64,000 nt of DNA from Alteriqipengyuania abyssalis (GCF_019857185.1 NZ_JAHWXP010000004.1:1-64000), one strand, 5' to 3'; shown: positions 10,701 to 18,532, counted from the stretch's first letter. Notes: generated by a model not told the origin, from the sequence alone. Numbers and translations are program-made.

Positions 10701-10709
10701 ACCGTTCAC
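4794..10709 (-). CDS. Giant cadherin/FG-GAP/RTX repeat protein, downstream part after frameshift
   Basis: A 1971-codon frame, almost certainly the continuation of 10706-11755. Its GTG start falls inside an FG-GAP repeat (NGDGFADIVGFG). Approximate layout: two FG-GAP repeats (1-75); three cadherin-like repeats of 100 residues (86-380, DYENPADAGGDNVYNFTVTA); seven integrin-alpha-like blades (386-925, AQGFIIQGD then NGDGYDDLIVGA); an RTX calcium block (926-960, NLIGNAGNDTLVGNGGADV); a ~110-residue linker domain; then a second set of seven blades, RTX block and linker domain (1096-1790); and a unique C-terminus ending FDEMPMHLL. Calcium-binding nonapeptides and the absence of an N-terminal signal fit type I secretion as an adhesin or surface protein. 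No type I transporter is encoded in the window. Confidence 0.8.
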   Translation of the reverse strand: MNGDGFADIVGFGSNGVYVAVGRGDGTFADPVMTIQGFGGSEAAGGWSSEGRFPRVLADLNGDGIADIVGFGPGSVYGALGVNPNRSAPVITSGPSASVSENQTSAYLARATDADGNAITFSISGTDAALFTINASTGVVTFRNAPDYENPADAGGDNVYNFTVTASDGRFSTDQAVAVTVTNANDNSPVFTSGASVNVAENQTAAYTATTTDADGNIILYSISGVDAALFNIDAATGVVTFRNAPDYENPADTGGDNVYNFTVTASDGTNSTNQAVAVTVTNANDNSPVFTSGATVNVAENQTAAYTATTTDADGNIILYSISGVDAALFNIDAATGVVTFRNAPDYENPADAGGDNVYNFTVTASDGTNSTNQAVTVTVTDVLEQRIIDLTTLTGAQGFIIQGDAARDYAGTSVSFAGDLNGDGYADVIVGAPDGDDGGSVAGEAYVVFGSASGFGTDVDGRQVIDLTTLTAAQGFVIQGDSAADRAGGAVSSAGDINGDGYDDLIVGAAGGDDGGNLSGEAYVVFGTASGFGTNVNGRQVIDLTTLTAAQGFIIQGDTANNSAGTAVSWAGDVNGDGYGDVIIGATGVDDGGSRAGAAYVVFGSASGFGNDVDGRQVIDLTTLTAAQGFIIQGDEASDNAGWSVSSAGDVNGDGYDDLIVGARYGDDGGSNAGEAYVVFGSASGFGSDVNGRQVIDLTTLTATQGFIIQGDVEGDLAGWSVSSAGDVNGDGYDDLIVGARYGDDGGNDAGEGYVVFGSASGFGTDIGGRQVIDLTTLTATQGFIIQGDVLRDWAGFSVSSAGDINGDGLDDLIVGAPLGSDGGSYAGEAYVVFGSASGFGTEIGNRQVIDLTTLSETQGFIIQGDESYDQAGRAVSTAGDINGDGYDDLIVGARVGDDGGINAGEGYVIFGGATGTESTTAVTRTGTAGADNLIGNAGNDTLVGNGGADVIRGGAGNDTISISDLTFADIRGGHGSDTLALAGSGLSLDLTTNAVRSRIDSIEVIDLTGSGNNSLTVDAMAIRRITEQRSTGEATLIVRGDAGDVVNAYGFTANGTQVINAVTYNLYENGNTNLLIRQGVTVATSDPNGPANVVDLSTLSAAQGFIIQGDTAQDQAGYAVSIAGDLNGDGFADVIVGARYGDDGGDRAGEAYVVFGSAGGFGTDVNGRQVIDLTSLTSAQGFIIQGDTNYNLAGSAVSNAGDINGDGFDDLIVGAPQGSDGGSYAGEAYVIFGSASGFGTSVGGRQVIDLTTLTSAQGFIIQGDAASDAAGVSVSSAGDINGDGYEDLIVGAKAGDDGGSYAGEAYVIFGSASGFGTDVGGRQVIDLTSLSSAQGFIIQGDAAGDAAGFAVSNLGDVNGDGYDDMAVGALFGDDGGNGAGESYVVFGSASGFGTDVNGRQVIDLSNLTPAQGFIVQGDAVGDRSGMALSNAGDINGDGYDDFIVGTPRGNDGGTYAGEAYVIFGSGDTFGTTVAGRQVIDLTTLTAAQGFIIQGDVQFDFAAHSVASAGDINGDGLDDLIISANGGDLGGANAGQAYVIYGSTGGFGTAVSGRQVLDLTNLTATQGFIIQGDTAGDAVGQSVSGGGDINGDGYDDLIVGGTGGDDGGDAAGEAYVVFGGATGTESTTSIVRSGTAGADNLIGNAGNDSLIGNGGADVMRGGAGDDFIAVADLAFADIRGGNGYDTLGLGGSGLTLDLTANAVRSRVDSIEAINLGSLGDNSLRVDRLAVLALSDDTTGGQTTLRVGGDAGDTVFITETGWVVAADVIVGSTTYATYIRGNARLLVQQGVTVENGVTNAAPISALSDHSGTVQHFAFDSGHDIVRGGEMIELVAPIQLAGSHRLMSPGMLFGMGEEAAVGVDWQPSGAPIASGLLVGDTVFDDALMTDVLNTYSSMSGTPANFGLRAGELPLYGDLFDAGTGDHGQVQFGVASPSAAGMFLDPGIEPAAAHHGPAGSISPFDEMPMHLL
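5316..9545 (-). repeat. 2.1-kb internal duplication: seven blades + RTX + linker domain, twice
   Basis: Two successive ~2.1-kb units (about 7435-9545 and 5316-7432) encode the same order: seven FG-GAP blades of ~77 residues (~231 bp each), one RTX block, and a ~110-residue domain containing LDLTTNAVRSRIDSIEVI or LDLTANAVRSRVDSIEAI. Matching landmarks, such as the RTX codons near 7862 and 5742, lie ~2120 bp apart. Confidence 0.8.
9541..10440 (-). repeat. Three tandem 300-bp cadherin-like repeats
   Basis: The DNA phrase TTCTCGTAGTCCGGCGCATT recurs at 9661, 9961 and 10261, exactly 300 bp apart, each encoding a 100-residue cadherin-like domain. The two copies near 9600 and 9900 are almost identical at the DNA level, and the third is more diverged at its outer end. 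Such identity suggests recent duplication or gene conversion and also a risk of assembly collapse. Confidence 0.85.
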
Positions 10710-11755
10710 TCGCCGACGCGCCGCGGATAGGTGTCGTTATTGACCCAGCCGCCTGCCGCCGCATCCGCACCGAAGCTTGCCAGCGCGAAGCTCGCGGTGG
10801 CGAAGGTGCCGTTTGCCTGCCCGAAGGAGACGTAAACGCCGTCGCGGCCGAAGGCGACAATGTCCGCCCGGCCATCGCCGTTGACGTCGGCCAGTTCGCG
10901 GGGGGTTTCCTGCTGCCAGATCCACGCGCCCGTGCCATTGCTGCGGCCGAAGCCCGAATAGGCAGACTGGCTGGCTGCGAAGGTGCCGTCCGCCTGGCCG
11001 AGCGACACGAACACCCCTGTCCCGCCGAAGCCCACGATATCCGCCCGGCCATCGCCGTTCACGTCGGCGATCATGCGCGGGTAGGCATCGTTCGAGAACC
11101 AGCCGCCGCCCGCGTCTGCCGCGCCGAACCCTTCGATCGCGAGGAAGACATTGCCGAACGCGAGTTCCTGCCCGGAGCCCGGTGCCTCGCCCAAGGCGAC
11201 ATAGACGCCGGCGGAGCCGAACCCGATCAGGTCGGCCCGGCCATCGCCATTCACGTCGGCGATCGTGCGCGGATAGGTGGCGCTGTCCGCCCAGCCGCCC
11301 GCCGCATCGCCAAACCCGAAGCTGTTATAGGCAAGGAAGGCTTGCCCGAAGCCACCCTGCGAATCCGCCAGCGCGACGTACACGCCTGCCTCGCCGAAGC
11401 CGACGATATCGGCGCGCCCATCGCCATTCATGTCCGCCATGGTGCGCGGGGCGGTCAGCTGGTCCGACCAGCCCCCCGCAGACGGCAGATAGCCGAAGCC
11501 GTCATAAATGGGGGTGGTATCGCCGAATTCGGCCTGCGCGGGCTGTGTGGGTACTGGCTGCGGCAGCGGAGCGTACACGGTCGAGAACGGATCGGCCTGC
11601 CAGTCCGGCAGGCTCAGCGAGGTCGTCTGACGACCTGTATACGAGCGTTCGCCCGTAAGATCGGTCCACTCGCCGGAAACCTCCCGGTCGATGGGCTTAG
11701 CGCCGATACCAAGGTTCACATAGGAATCGAAACGCCCGAAAGACAGATATGCCAC
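10706..11755 (-). CDS. FG-GAP repeat protein, upstream part before frameshift
   Basis: A 349-codon frame starting at GTG 11755 behind GGAGGGGAC. After ~95 unique residues (MAYLSFGRFDSYVNLGIG) come FG-GAP/VCBS-like repeats of ~58 residues, each with NDxYPR, ADVNGDGRADIVGFG and GVYVALG. The fifth repeat stops abruptly at NNDTYPRRVGE, and the next frame resumes with NGDGFADIVGFG. One base is missing relative to every sister repeat (GAGTGAACGGT in place of GATGTGAACGGT). With that base restored, the two frames form one ~2320-residue protein. There is no Sec signal, as expected for a type I substrate. Confidence 0.75.
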   Translation of the reverse strand: MAYLSFGRFDSYVNLGIGAKPIDREVSGEWTDLTGERSYTGRQTTSLSLPDWQADPFSTVYAPLPQPVPTQPAQAEFGDTTPIYDGFGYLPSAGGWSDQLTAPRTMADMNGDGRADIVGFGEAGVYVALADSQGGFGQAFLAYNSFGFGDAAGGWADSATYPRTIADVNGDGRADLIGFGSAGVYVALGEAPGSGQELAFGNVFLAIEGFGAADAGGGWFSNDAYPRMIADVNGDGRADIVGFGGTGVFVSLGQADGTFAASQSAYSGFGRSNGTGAWIWQQETPRELADVNGDGRADIVAFGRDGVYVSFGQANGTFATASFALASFGADAAAGGWVNNDTYPRRVGE

Positions 11756-11966
11756 TTAATGTCCCCTCCGACCCACATCTCACGCATGGAGGGGACATGC
11801 CAGCACGCTGCCGGGCGCCACTTCACGCGAAGACCGCGCGACCACGACCCCCTTTTCGCAACAGCAAGGGATACCGTCTAAGTCGAAGGGCAAATAATCC
11901 TTAATAGAAACCTATGGCAACTGGGTATTTCGCCCAGTACGAGCGTTTTTCCGCAGTGGTGCGACG

Positions 11967-14900
11967 TTAGAAGGCATGCATCGCGGCATGCTCGACGACC
12001 GCGGCCATCTCTACCGGCAGGGGCAAGGGCCCACGCGGGTCGGGCGCAGCTTCGGCACCTGCAAAAACCTCGGCCCAATCGGGCAGGTGATCGCCAGCTC
12101 CGGACTGACCTTCCTGCCCGCTCTGGCGCACCCACCCGACACTGGCGCGCGCCACATAGGCCCCTGCCCCGCCGAAGCCGACCAGATCGGACAGTCCATC
12201 GCCATCGATATCGGCGACGAAGCGGGGAAACCGGTCGTTGCTCGACCAGCCGCCACCGGCATCGCTCTGCCCGAAGGAATCGACCAGCCGCGTGGCATCG
12301 CCGAAGGTGCCGTCGCCGCGCCCCAGCGCTACGTAGGTGCCGTCTCCGCCGAAGCCGATAATATCCGCCACCCCGTCGCCGTTCACATCGCCCAGCGTGC
12401 GGGGATAGCGGTCTGCGGTCGACCAACCGCCGCCAACATCGGCATAGCCGAAGCCCGCTATGCCGAGCATCATGCTACCAAAGCTCCCGTCGGACTGGCC
12501 CAGCGCGACGTAAGTGCCATTGGCCGCGAAGCCGACGATATCCGCGCGTCCGTCATTATTCACATCGGCCAGCACGCGCGGGAAGCGATCGTCCGACGAC
12601 CAGCCGCCGCCCGCATCCGAAGCGCCGAACCCGTTCAGCGCAAGCTGCGTCGCGCCGAAGCTGCCATCCGACTGGCCGAGCGCGACATACACGCCCGCGC
12701 CGCCGAACCCGACCAGGTCGCCGCGCCCGTCGCCGTTCACGTCCGCCACGGTTCTGGGGTAGGTGTCCGCGCTGGTCCAGCCGCCCGCCGCATCGCTCGC
12801 GCCGAAGCCTGCGTAGGCGAGCGTGGCGGGACCGAAAGCGACCGCCTGCCCCGAAGCCGGAGCCTGGCCGAGCGCGATCGAGACGCCAGCCGAACCGAAC
12901 CCGATCAGATCCTGCAGCCCGTCGCCGTTCACATCGGCAATGGTGCGCGGGTAGAGATCGTCGTTCGCCCAGCCGCCCGCAGCATTGCTCGCGCCGAAGC
13001 CGTTATAGGCGAGGAAGGTCTCTCCGAAGGTGCCGTCACCATTGGAAAGCGCCGCAAACAGCCCTGCACTGCCGAAGCCGATCAGGTCCGCCCGGCCATC
13101 GCCGTCGATATCCGCCACGCCGCGCGGATAGGTCGTGTTGTCCGCCCAGCCGCCTGCCTCGGGCGCGTAACCGAAGCCTGCGTAGCCCAGGCTCACCGGG
13201 CCGGTGGTTATTTCCTGCACATAGGTGCCGTCCGAAAACCGCAGCTGCTCGATACGAACCAGATCATCGGTCCCGTCCGGCCCGGAAACCTGTACATGAC
13301 CATTCGAGAGCTGTGTGATGGTATATTCGCTGCGCCTGCCGTCAAACCTCGCGGTATCCACCCCGGCACCGCCGTCGAGCACGTCATCGCCGCCCTCTGC
13401 GCGAATAGTGTCGTTGCCCGAAGTGCCGATGACGGTTTCGTTGCCATCCCCCAGGCGCAGCACCGAGACTTCTTCGATCCCTGTAATCGACGTCCCGTCG
13501 ATAAGGGTTACGGTGCTGCCGGAAGTGATGGCCGCCAGGTCGATCGTGTAGTCGAGCCCGCTTTCGCTCAGCCAGAGCTCCAGCGTGTCGTACCCGCTGC
13601 CGCCATCGATGATGTCGAGCGGTCGGCCGATGATGAGATCGTCACCGGCGTCCCCGAACAGCTGGTCGGCAGCATAGTCGTCGAATCCCGGCCGCACCTC
13701 TCCGCCGTTGAGCAGATCATTCCCATCACCACCGCGCAAAATGTCGGCTCCGCCACCGCCATAGAGGTCGTCGTCTCCACCCCCGCCGTCGATCGTGTCG
13801 TTGCCGCCAGGAAAATTGTAGGAGTCTCCTTCGAGGATATCATTGCCCGCGCCGCCGATGACGACATCGTCGCCCGATCCGAAGGTGATCACGAACCTCT
13901 CGAAATCGGTCAGCGTGACCGCGAGGTTTCCGACCCCGCCGACATCGAGAACGACGGAACCATTGTCCGCCTGCGACAGATCGACGTTCACTCCAAGGTC
14001 GTTGTGCGTGGTGAGAACCGTGCCCGCTACCCACGGCACCCACATGAAGCGCATATCGACATAGGCAGTGTCGAACCCTGCGCCTCCGTCGGCCAGACTG
14101 TTGTAGCCGACGTAAATTCGATCGTTGCCGCCCTCTCCGTAAAGTGCGTCTCCCCCGTTGACGATCACGAAGGCACCTTGACGCACGGGCCGGGTGACTT
14201 CGGCACCTTCGGCAAAGAAAGCGCGCATTCCTGAGGTGCTACCGGCGATCAAGTCATTCCCGCCCCCGCCATAGGCTGTGTCCGCACCCTCGCCGGTCAG
14301 AATGATGTCATCGCCATCGCCCCCACGAAGCGTGTTCGGGCCATTACCGCCTTCGATGAGGGTGCCGGTCGTGGCGGTCGGACGTTCGAACGGGACGAAG
14401 GTGTCGTAGGCGGATGACGGGGCGTAGAAGGCCGGCCCGTAGCCGTGCAGATCGTCGAGGGGCAGCGGCCCAGCCGACCCGGTCGGGAAGGTGCCGTCCG
14501 ACTGGACGACCAGGAGATGGTCTCCGAACACAGCGGCGGCCCGGTCGAGTGCGGCCTGGTTGGGCATATTGTCCAGCAGATACCAGTCGACCGCGTCGCG
14601 ATACTGGTCGGCGATCGCTCCGCTCGCACCCCCCGGCGAGTTGTCGGGCATATAGGGATCGGTCGATGCGATCAGCACCGCGTCCGGATTGATACTGTCC
14701 ATCACGCCCCGGATGCGGGTGACGAACTCGGTCATCGCCTGTGCCTGCGCGGCAAGTTCGTCGCGCTCTGCAGCGGTGGCAGGCTCTCCGTTCAGCGAGA
14801 CATATCGCTGGTAGTAAGTGTTCACATCGTCGAGGAAGATCGCGTTGAAGCCACGCTCGGTAAGTAAGAACGTGACCTGATCGATCACGATCTGCTGCCA

Positions 14901-15257
14901 GTCCGGATCGGTGAAATCGACCAGCCGCCCGAAGCTGTTGGTGGGTGCACCCTGCAGGAAGGCAGGCGCCGTTGCGGCGACCGGATTGAGATCATCCTCG
15001 CCCGCCCCGTAGGAGCCTGCCGAGGTCCAGTCCGGATTCCAGTATCCGCGCACCGCGTCGGTCACGCCGACATTGACATAGCCTGCGACCAAACGGCCCT
15101 GCGCGACAAGGTTGGCGATCTCGCCCGGGGTGAGCTGTTCCGTGATCAGCGGCGAATCATCGCCATCACCCTCGGTTATGATGAGATCGGCATCGGCCGA
15201 CAGAAGGTCGGAATAATTTACGTTCGAATACTGAATGATGAAGCTTGAAACTGGCAT
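11967..15257 (-). CDS. GH114-like glycosidase with RTX and FG-GAP repeats
   Basis: A 1096-residue modular protein. Residues ~1-230 match the GH114/TM1410 endo-alpha-1,4-polygalactosaminidase-type TIM barrel: IIQYSNVNYSDLL, LVAGYVNVGVTDAVRGYW and GFNAIFLDDVNTYY, the last carrying the acidic strand-end residues. Residues ~310-640 are RTX calcium repeats (GGDGDDIILTGEGADT, GGAGNDILEGD). Residues ~700-1050 are six FG-GAP repeats closely resembling those of the neighbouring giant protein. The C-terminus ends EHAAMHAF. I chose ATG 15257 because the barrel begins right there after a G-rich binding site; the upstream frame is junk-like. Probable role: a type I-secreted enzyme acting on a galactosamine-type or similar exopolysaccharide. 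The substrate is inferred from the family only. Confidence 0.8.
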   Translation of the reverse strand: MPVSSFIIQYSNVNYSDLLSADADLIITEGDGDDSPLITEQLTPGEIANLVAQGRLVAGYVNVGVTDAVRGYWNPDWTSAGSYGAGEDDLNPVAATAPAFLQGAPTNSFGRLVDFTDPDWQQIVIDQVTFLLTERGFNAIFLDDVNTYYQRYVSLNGEPATAAERDELAAQAQAMTEFVTRIRGVMDSINPDAVLIASTDPYMPDNSPGGASGAIADQYRDAVDWYLLDNMPNQAALDRAAAVFGDHLLVVQSDGTFPTGSAGPLPLDDLHGYGPAFYAPSSAYDTFVPFERPTATTGTLIEGGNGPNTLRGGDGDDIILTGEGADTAYGGGGNDLIAGSTSGMRAFFAEGAEVTRPVRQGAFVIVNGGDALYGEGGNDRIYVGYNSLADGGAGFDTAYVDMRFMWVPWVAGTVLTTHNDLGVNVDLSQADNGSVVLDVGGVGNLAVTLTDFERFVITFGSGDDVVIGGAGNDILEGDSYNFPGGNDTIDGGGGDDDLYGGGGADILRGGDGNDLLNGGEVRPGFDDYAADQLFGDAGDDLIIGRPLDIIDGGSGYDTLELWLSESGLDYTIDLAAITSGSTVTLIDGTSITGIEEVSVLRLGDGNETVIGTSGNDTIRAEGGDDVLDGGAGVDTARFDGRRSEYTITQLSNGHVQVSGPDGTDDLVRIEQLRFSDGTYVQEITTGPVSLGYAGFGYAPEAGGWADNTTYPRGVADIDGDGRADLIGFGSAGLFAALSNGDGTFGETFLAYNGFGASNAAGGWANDDLYPRTIADVNGDGLQDLIGFGSAGVSIALGQAPASGQAVAFGPATLAYAGFGASDAAGGWTSADTYPRTVADVNGDGRGDLVGFGGAGVYVALGQSDGSFGATQLALNGFGASDAGGGWSSDDRFPRVLADVNNDGRADIVGFAANGTYVALGQSDGSFGSMMLGIAGFGYADVGGGWSTADRYPRTLGDVNGDGVADIIGFGGDGTYVALGRGDGTFGDATRLVDSFGQSDAGGGWSSNDRFPRFVADIDGDGLSDLVGFGGAGAYVARASVGWVRQSGQEGQSGAGDHLPDWAEVFAGAEAAPDPRGPLPLPVEMAAVVEHAAMHAF

Positions 15258-15414
15258 GGTCGCCCCCCCCGACACCAACCCGGGCCCCGCCGGGTCCATC
15301 ATCGCAGGTTTACCATAACTGGCCGCCGACCGACGCAAAAAATGGTCCGGCGTGACGGTTTCGCAGAGGGGAAAAGCCGCCGGTTCGGAGCCAAAAATCT
15401 CGCACCGCGATCGC

Positions 15415-15807
15415 TCAGCGATGGGTTCGATCCGGCTCCATATGCCCATCCCCGACCTCGCCCTGCGATCCCCCGTGCATGCGCCCGCCAAGGTCGGACA
15501 TGATGTACCACGTGCCGCCCGCCATGATCGCCAGCAGGCAGACCGAGAACAGCACCAGAAGCAGATCCTCCTCTGACTGCGCATCGGCAAGGCTGAGATG
15601 GAGGAAATTGCGCAGGTGCGCCACGATCTGGACCAGCGCCGCGCCGCAGATCAGGGCGATCTTCCATGTCGTCGGCAAATCCGACAGCAGGGCCGCAAAC
15701 GCGCCCACGGTCAGCAGCAGGCTGATCACGAAGCCGGTCGCATAGCTCCTGATCTCACTGGCCGCCTTGCCCTGCGGATCGAGCTCTCCGGTATTGGGCT
15801 TGGTCAT
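15415..15807 (-). CDS. cyoD: Cytochrome bo3 ubiquinol oxidase subunit IV
   Basis: A 130-residue inner-membrane protein, the smallest subunit of the quinol oxidase, thought to help assemble the copper-haem centre. It has three hydrophobic helices (FVISLLLTVGAFAALL, WKIALICGAALVQIVAHL, LLLVLFSVCLLAIMAGG) and the family phrase VAHLRNFLHL. The start at 15807 overlaps the cyoC stop by four bases. It is slightly longer than the E. coli protein because of a Gly/His-rich tail ending EPDRTHR. Confidence 0.9.
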   Translation of the reverse strand: MTKPNTGELDPQGKAASEIRSYATGFVISLLLTVGAFAALLSDLPTTWKIALICGAALVQIVAHLRNFLHLSLADAQSEEDLLLVLFSVCLLAIMAGGTWYIMSDLGGRMHGGSQGEVGDGHMEPDRTHR

Positions 15808-16430
15808 GCGAGGGGCACCAGAAAAACGAGCGAGAAGATCCCGACCCAGATCAGGTCGAGAAAATGCCAGAACACGCCGAGCATCGACAGGCGGACCTTG
15901 ACCACATCGTCGAGCCCGCGCGTCGCGATCTGTCCGATCGTCGCGAATATCCACAGAATGCCGGAGAAAACGTGGATGCCGTGCAGCCCGACCAGCGCCC
16001 AGTAGGAGCTGAGCCATCCGCTCGCCTGCGGCACGCCGCCTTCACCCGCCTGGGCAATGAAATCCTTCACTTCGAAGAACAGGAAGCCTGCACCCAGCAC
16101 CGCGCACACCAGCAGCCAGGTGATGATCTTCGCGCGGCCCTGATCATATTTCAGCGCCAGCGACACACCCGCATAGGCGATCCCGCCGACCAGCAGGAAA
16201 GCGGTCTGGATCGCCACGCTGGTCAGGTCGAACAGGTCCTTCGGCCCCGGACCGCCCGCCATGCCGACGGGGTCGAGATACGAAGCGTAAGAGGCGAACA
16301 GGATGCCGAAGATGATGAGGTCGCTCATCAGGAAGACCCAGAAGCCGAACACGGTCTTCTCCGCGTCTTCGTGGGCCTCCCCATGCGTCGCGCCGAGGTT
16401 GAGGCCGGGATAGAGGCCGTTGCCGCTCAT
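15804..16430 (-). CDS. cyoC: Cytochrome bo3 ubiquinol oxidase subunit III
   Basis: A 208-residue, five-helix subunit of the haem-copper oxidase superfamily. Key segments are KTVFGFWVFLMSDLIIFGIL at the first helix, SYWALVGLHGIHVFSGILW, and FWHFLDLIWVGIFSLVFL at the C-terminus. ATG 16430 overlaps the cyoB stop by four bases; the frame extends upstream inside cyoB but lacks family similarity there. Length matches E. coli CyoC. Confidence 0.92.
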   Translation of the reverse strand: MSGNGLYPGLNLGATHGEAHEDAEKTVFGFWVFLMSDLIIFGILFASYASYLDPVGMAGGPGPKDLFDLTSVAIQTAFLLVGGIAYAGVSLALKYDQGRAKIITWLLVCAVLGAGFLFFEVKDFIAQAGEGGVPQASGWLSSYWALVGLHGIHVFSGILWIFATIGQIATRGLDDVVKVRLSMLGVFWHFLDLIWVGIFSLVFLVPLA

Positions 16431-18532
16431 CCTGCGAACTCCGCAATATCGGGGACGCCGCGATTGCGCTCGGTCTCTTCGTCGGCGCGTGTTGCCGCCG
16501 GGAGGCTCGCGACCAGCTGACGGAAGCGGCCGTCCGCTTCGGCGACCTCGGCAGCCGGGATGATCCGAGGCTCGATGATCCGCATGGCGCGAAAGATCAC
16601 GAGGCCGGGTATGGCAAGGACGCCGAGGATCGCGAGCCACCAGATATGCCACACCATCGCAAAGCCGAAGGCGAAGGTCGCAATCGCGATCAGCAAGCCG
16701 TGCGCCGTGTTGGCGGGCATTTCAATGTCAGTGTACTCGGCGGGGGCCTTCCACGGGTCGCCCGCGCGCTTGCGCTCGCCCCACTCGTGGCGTGCGGTCA
16801 CCTGCGGGATGCACGGGAAGGTCCATTCGGGCACCGGCGCGGGGGTCGACCATTCAAGGGTCGAGCCGTTCCACGGATCGCCGCCCGGCACTGCCAGAGC
16901 CGCGCGGTGGCGGTAACTGGTCCAGAACGTCCAGATCAGGCTGGCGAGCGCGCATAGCATCAGCACCCCGCCGAACGCTGCAATGTACATCCACGGCAGG
17001 AAATCGGGGTTCTGGAAGGTGGGCGATCGGCGCGGCATCCCCATCAGGCCGAGGACGTAGAGCGGCATGAAGGTGAAGACGAAGCCACCGACGAACAGGA
17101 ACGCGGTGCGGCGGCCCCACGTCTCGCTCAGCCGGAAGCCGAAGGCCTTGGGAAACCAGTAGTGAATGCCCGCCAGCATGCCATAGAGCACGCCGGGGAT
17201 GATCACGTTGTGGAAATGCGCCACCAGGAAGGTCGAGTTGTGAACCTGATAGTCGATCGACGGATTGGCGAGGATGATGCCCGATAGTCCGCCGATCACG
17301 AACAGCAGGAAGAACCCGGTCAGGTACACGATCGGCGTGGTGATCCGCACGCGACCGCGCCACATGGTCGCCATCCAGTCGTAGATTTTCACGCCGGTCG
17401 GAATACCGATCACCATCGTCGCGATACCGAAGGCGATGTTCACCGCCGCGCTCTGCCCCATGGTGAAGAAGTGGTGCAGCCACACGGTGAAGCTGATCAC
17501 CGCGATGCTCATGCTGGCGATTACCAGCGAGGTATAGCCGTAGAGCCGCTTGCCCGAGAAGGTGGAGCTGATCTCCGAAAACACCCCGAAGGCGGGCAGG
17601 ATCAGGATGTAGACTTCCGGGTGGCCGAACATCCAGAAGATGTTGGCATAGTTCATCATGTTGCCGCCCGCTTCGTTGGTGAAGAAGTGGAAATCGGCAT
17701 AGCGGTCCAGCGCCAGCATCGCGCTCGACACGGTGAGCGCGGGCATGGCGTAGATCAGCATGATGGCGACGCACAGGCTGGTCCAGCAGAACAGCGGCAT
17801 GCGCATGAAATGCATGCCCGGCGCGCGTTCCTTGAAGATGGTGACGGCGAAATTCATCCCCGTCAGCGTCGATCCCATGCCCGAGATGAGGATGGCCCAG
17901 AGCCAGTAGTCCACGCCCTCGCCCGGGCTGAAGATCTTGCCGGTATAGGGCGGGTACATGGTCCAGCCGCCGGTCCCGAAATCGCCCACCAGCAACGAGA
18001 TCATCACCAGCGCAGCGCCCGCCGCGGTCAGCCCGAGGCTCACCTGATTGAGCACCGGAAACGCCATGTCGCGCGCGCCCAGCTGTTGCGGCAGGACGAA
18101 GTTGATCAGGCCGATCAGCAGCGGCATCGCGACGAAGAAGATCATGATCGTGCCGTGCGTGCTGAACAGCTGCGCAAAGTGATCGGGCGCGACGAGGCCG
18201 CCTTCCCGCTGTGCCAGAGTGCCGAGCGCGCTCGCCTGATGGGCCCGCATGACGAAGCCTTCGATGATCCCGCGCGCCAGCATGATGAGCGCGAGCGCGA
18301 TATACATGATGCCGATTCTTTTCGCGTCGGGCGACGTCAGCCAGTTGCGATAAAGCGGCCCCCACCAGCGCATGCGGGTGAACAGGGCCACCGCGGCGAT
18401 CGCACCGAGGACCAGCACGCTCGCCGCAAACGCTCCGATAATCGTGCTGGTGCCCGGATGCTGCAGCACATCGGTAAAGGGCGTCACGCTCCAGTCGAGA
18501 TTGCCGAAAATCGGGCTGGTCTGCCCACTCAT
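16427..18532 (-). CDS. cyoB: Cytochrome bo3 ubiquinol oxidase subunit I
   Basis: The 701-residue catalytic subunit, which oxidises ubiquinol, reduces oxygen to water and pumps protons. It carries the haem and CuB ligand signatures: HGTIMIFFVAMPLLIGLINF for a low-spin haem His, WMFGHPEVYILILPAFG with the His-Tyr pair, VWLHHFFTMG with the CuB double His, and LVAHFHNVIIPGVLYG with the haem ligands. Many transmembrane helices are evident. The C-terminal ~100 residues are a soluble extension with two further helices, as in other CyoB proteins. The gene overlaps cyoA and cyoC by four bases each. Confidence 0.95.
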   Translation of the reverse strand: MSGQTSPIFGNLDWSVTPFTDVLQHPGTSTIIGAFAASVLVLGAIAAVALFTRMRWWGPLYRNWLTSPDAKRIGIMYIALALIMLARGIIEGFVMRAHQASALGTLAQREGGLVAPDHFAQLFSTHGTIMIFFVAMPLLIGLINFVLPQQLGARDMAFPVLNQVSLGLTAAGAALVMISLLVGDFGTGGWTMYPPYTGKIFSPGEGVDYWLWAILISGMGSTLTGMNFAVTIFKERAPGMHFMRMPLFCWTSLCVAIMLIYAMPALTVSSAMLALDRYADFHFFTNEAGGNMMNYANIFWMFGHPEVYILILPAFGVFSEISSTFSGKRLYGYTSLVIASMSIAVISFTVWLHHFFTMGQSAAVNIAFGIATMVIGIPTGVKIYDWMATMWRGRVRITTPIVYLTGFFLLFVIGGLSGIILANPSIDYQVHNSTFLVAHFHNVIIPGVLYGMLAGIHYWFPKAFGFRLSETWGRRTAFLFVGGFVFTFMPLYVLGLMGMPRRSPTFQNPDFLPWMYIAAFGGVLMLCALASLIWTFWTSYRHRAALAVPGGDPWNGSTLEWSTPAPVPEWTFPCIPQVTARHEWGERKRAGDPWKAPAEYTDIEMPANTAHGLLIAIATFAFGFAMVWHIWWLAILGVLAIPGLVIFRAMRIIEPRIIPAAEVAEADGRFRQLVASLPAATRADEETERNRGVPDIAEFAG

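Noticed and set aside
10706-11755. Reading the two FG-GAP frames as two separate, translationally coupled genes
   Set aside because: The junction cuts an FG-GAP repeat in its most conserved motif, and one added base restores it perfectly, so a frameshift is the simpler explanation.
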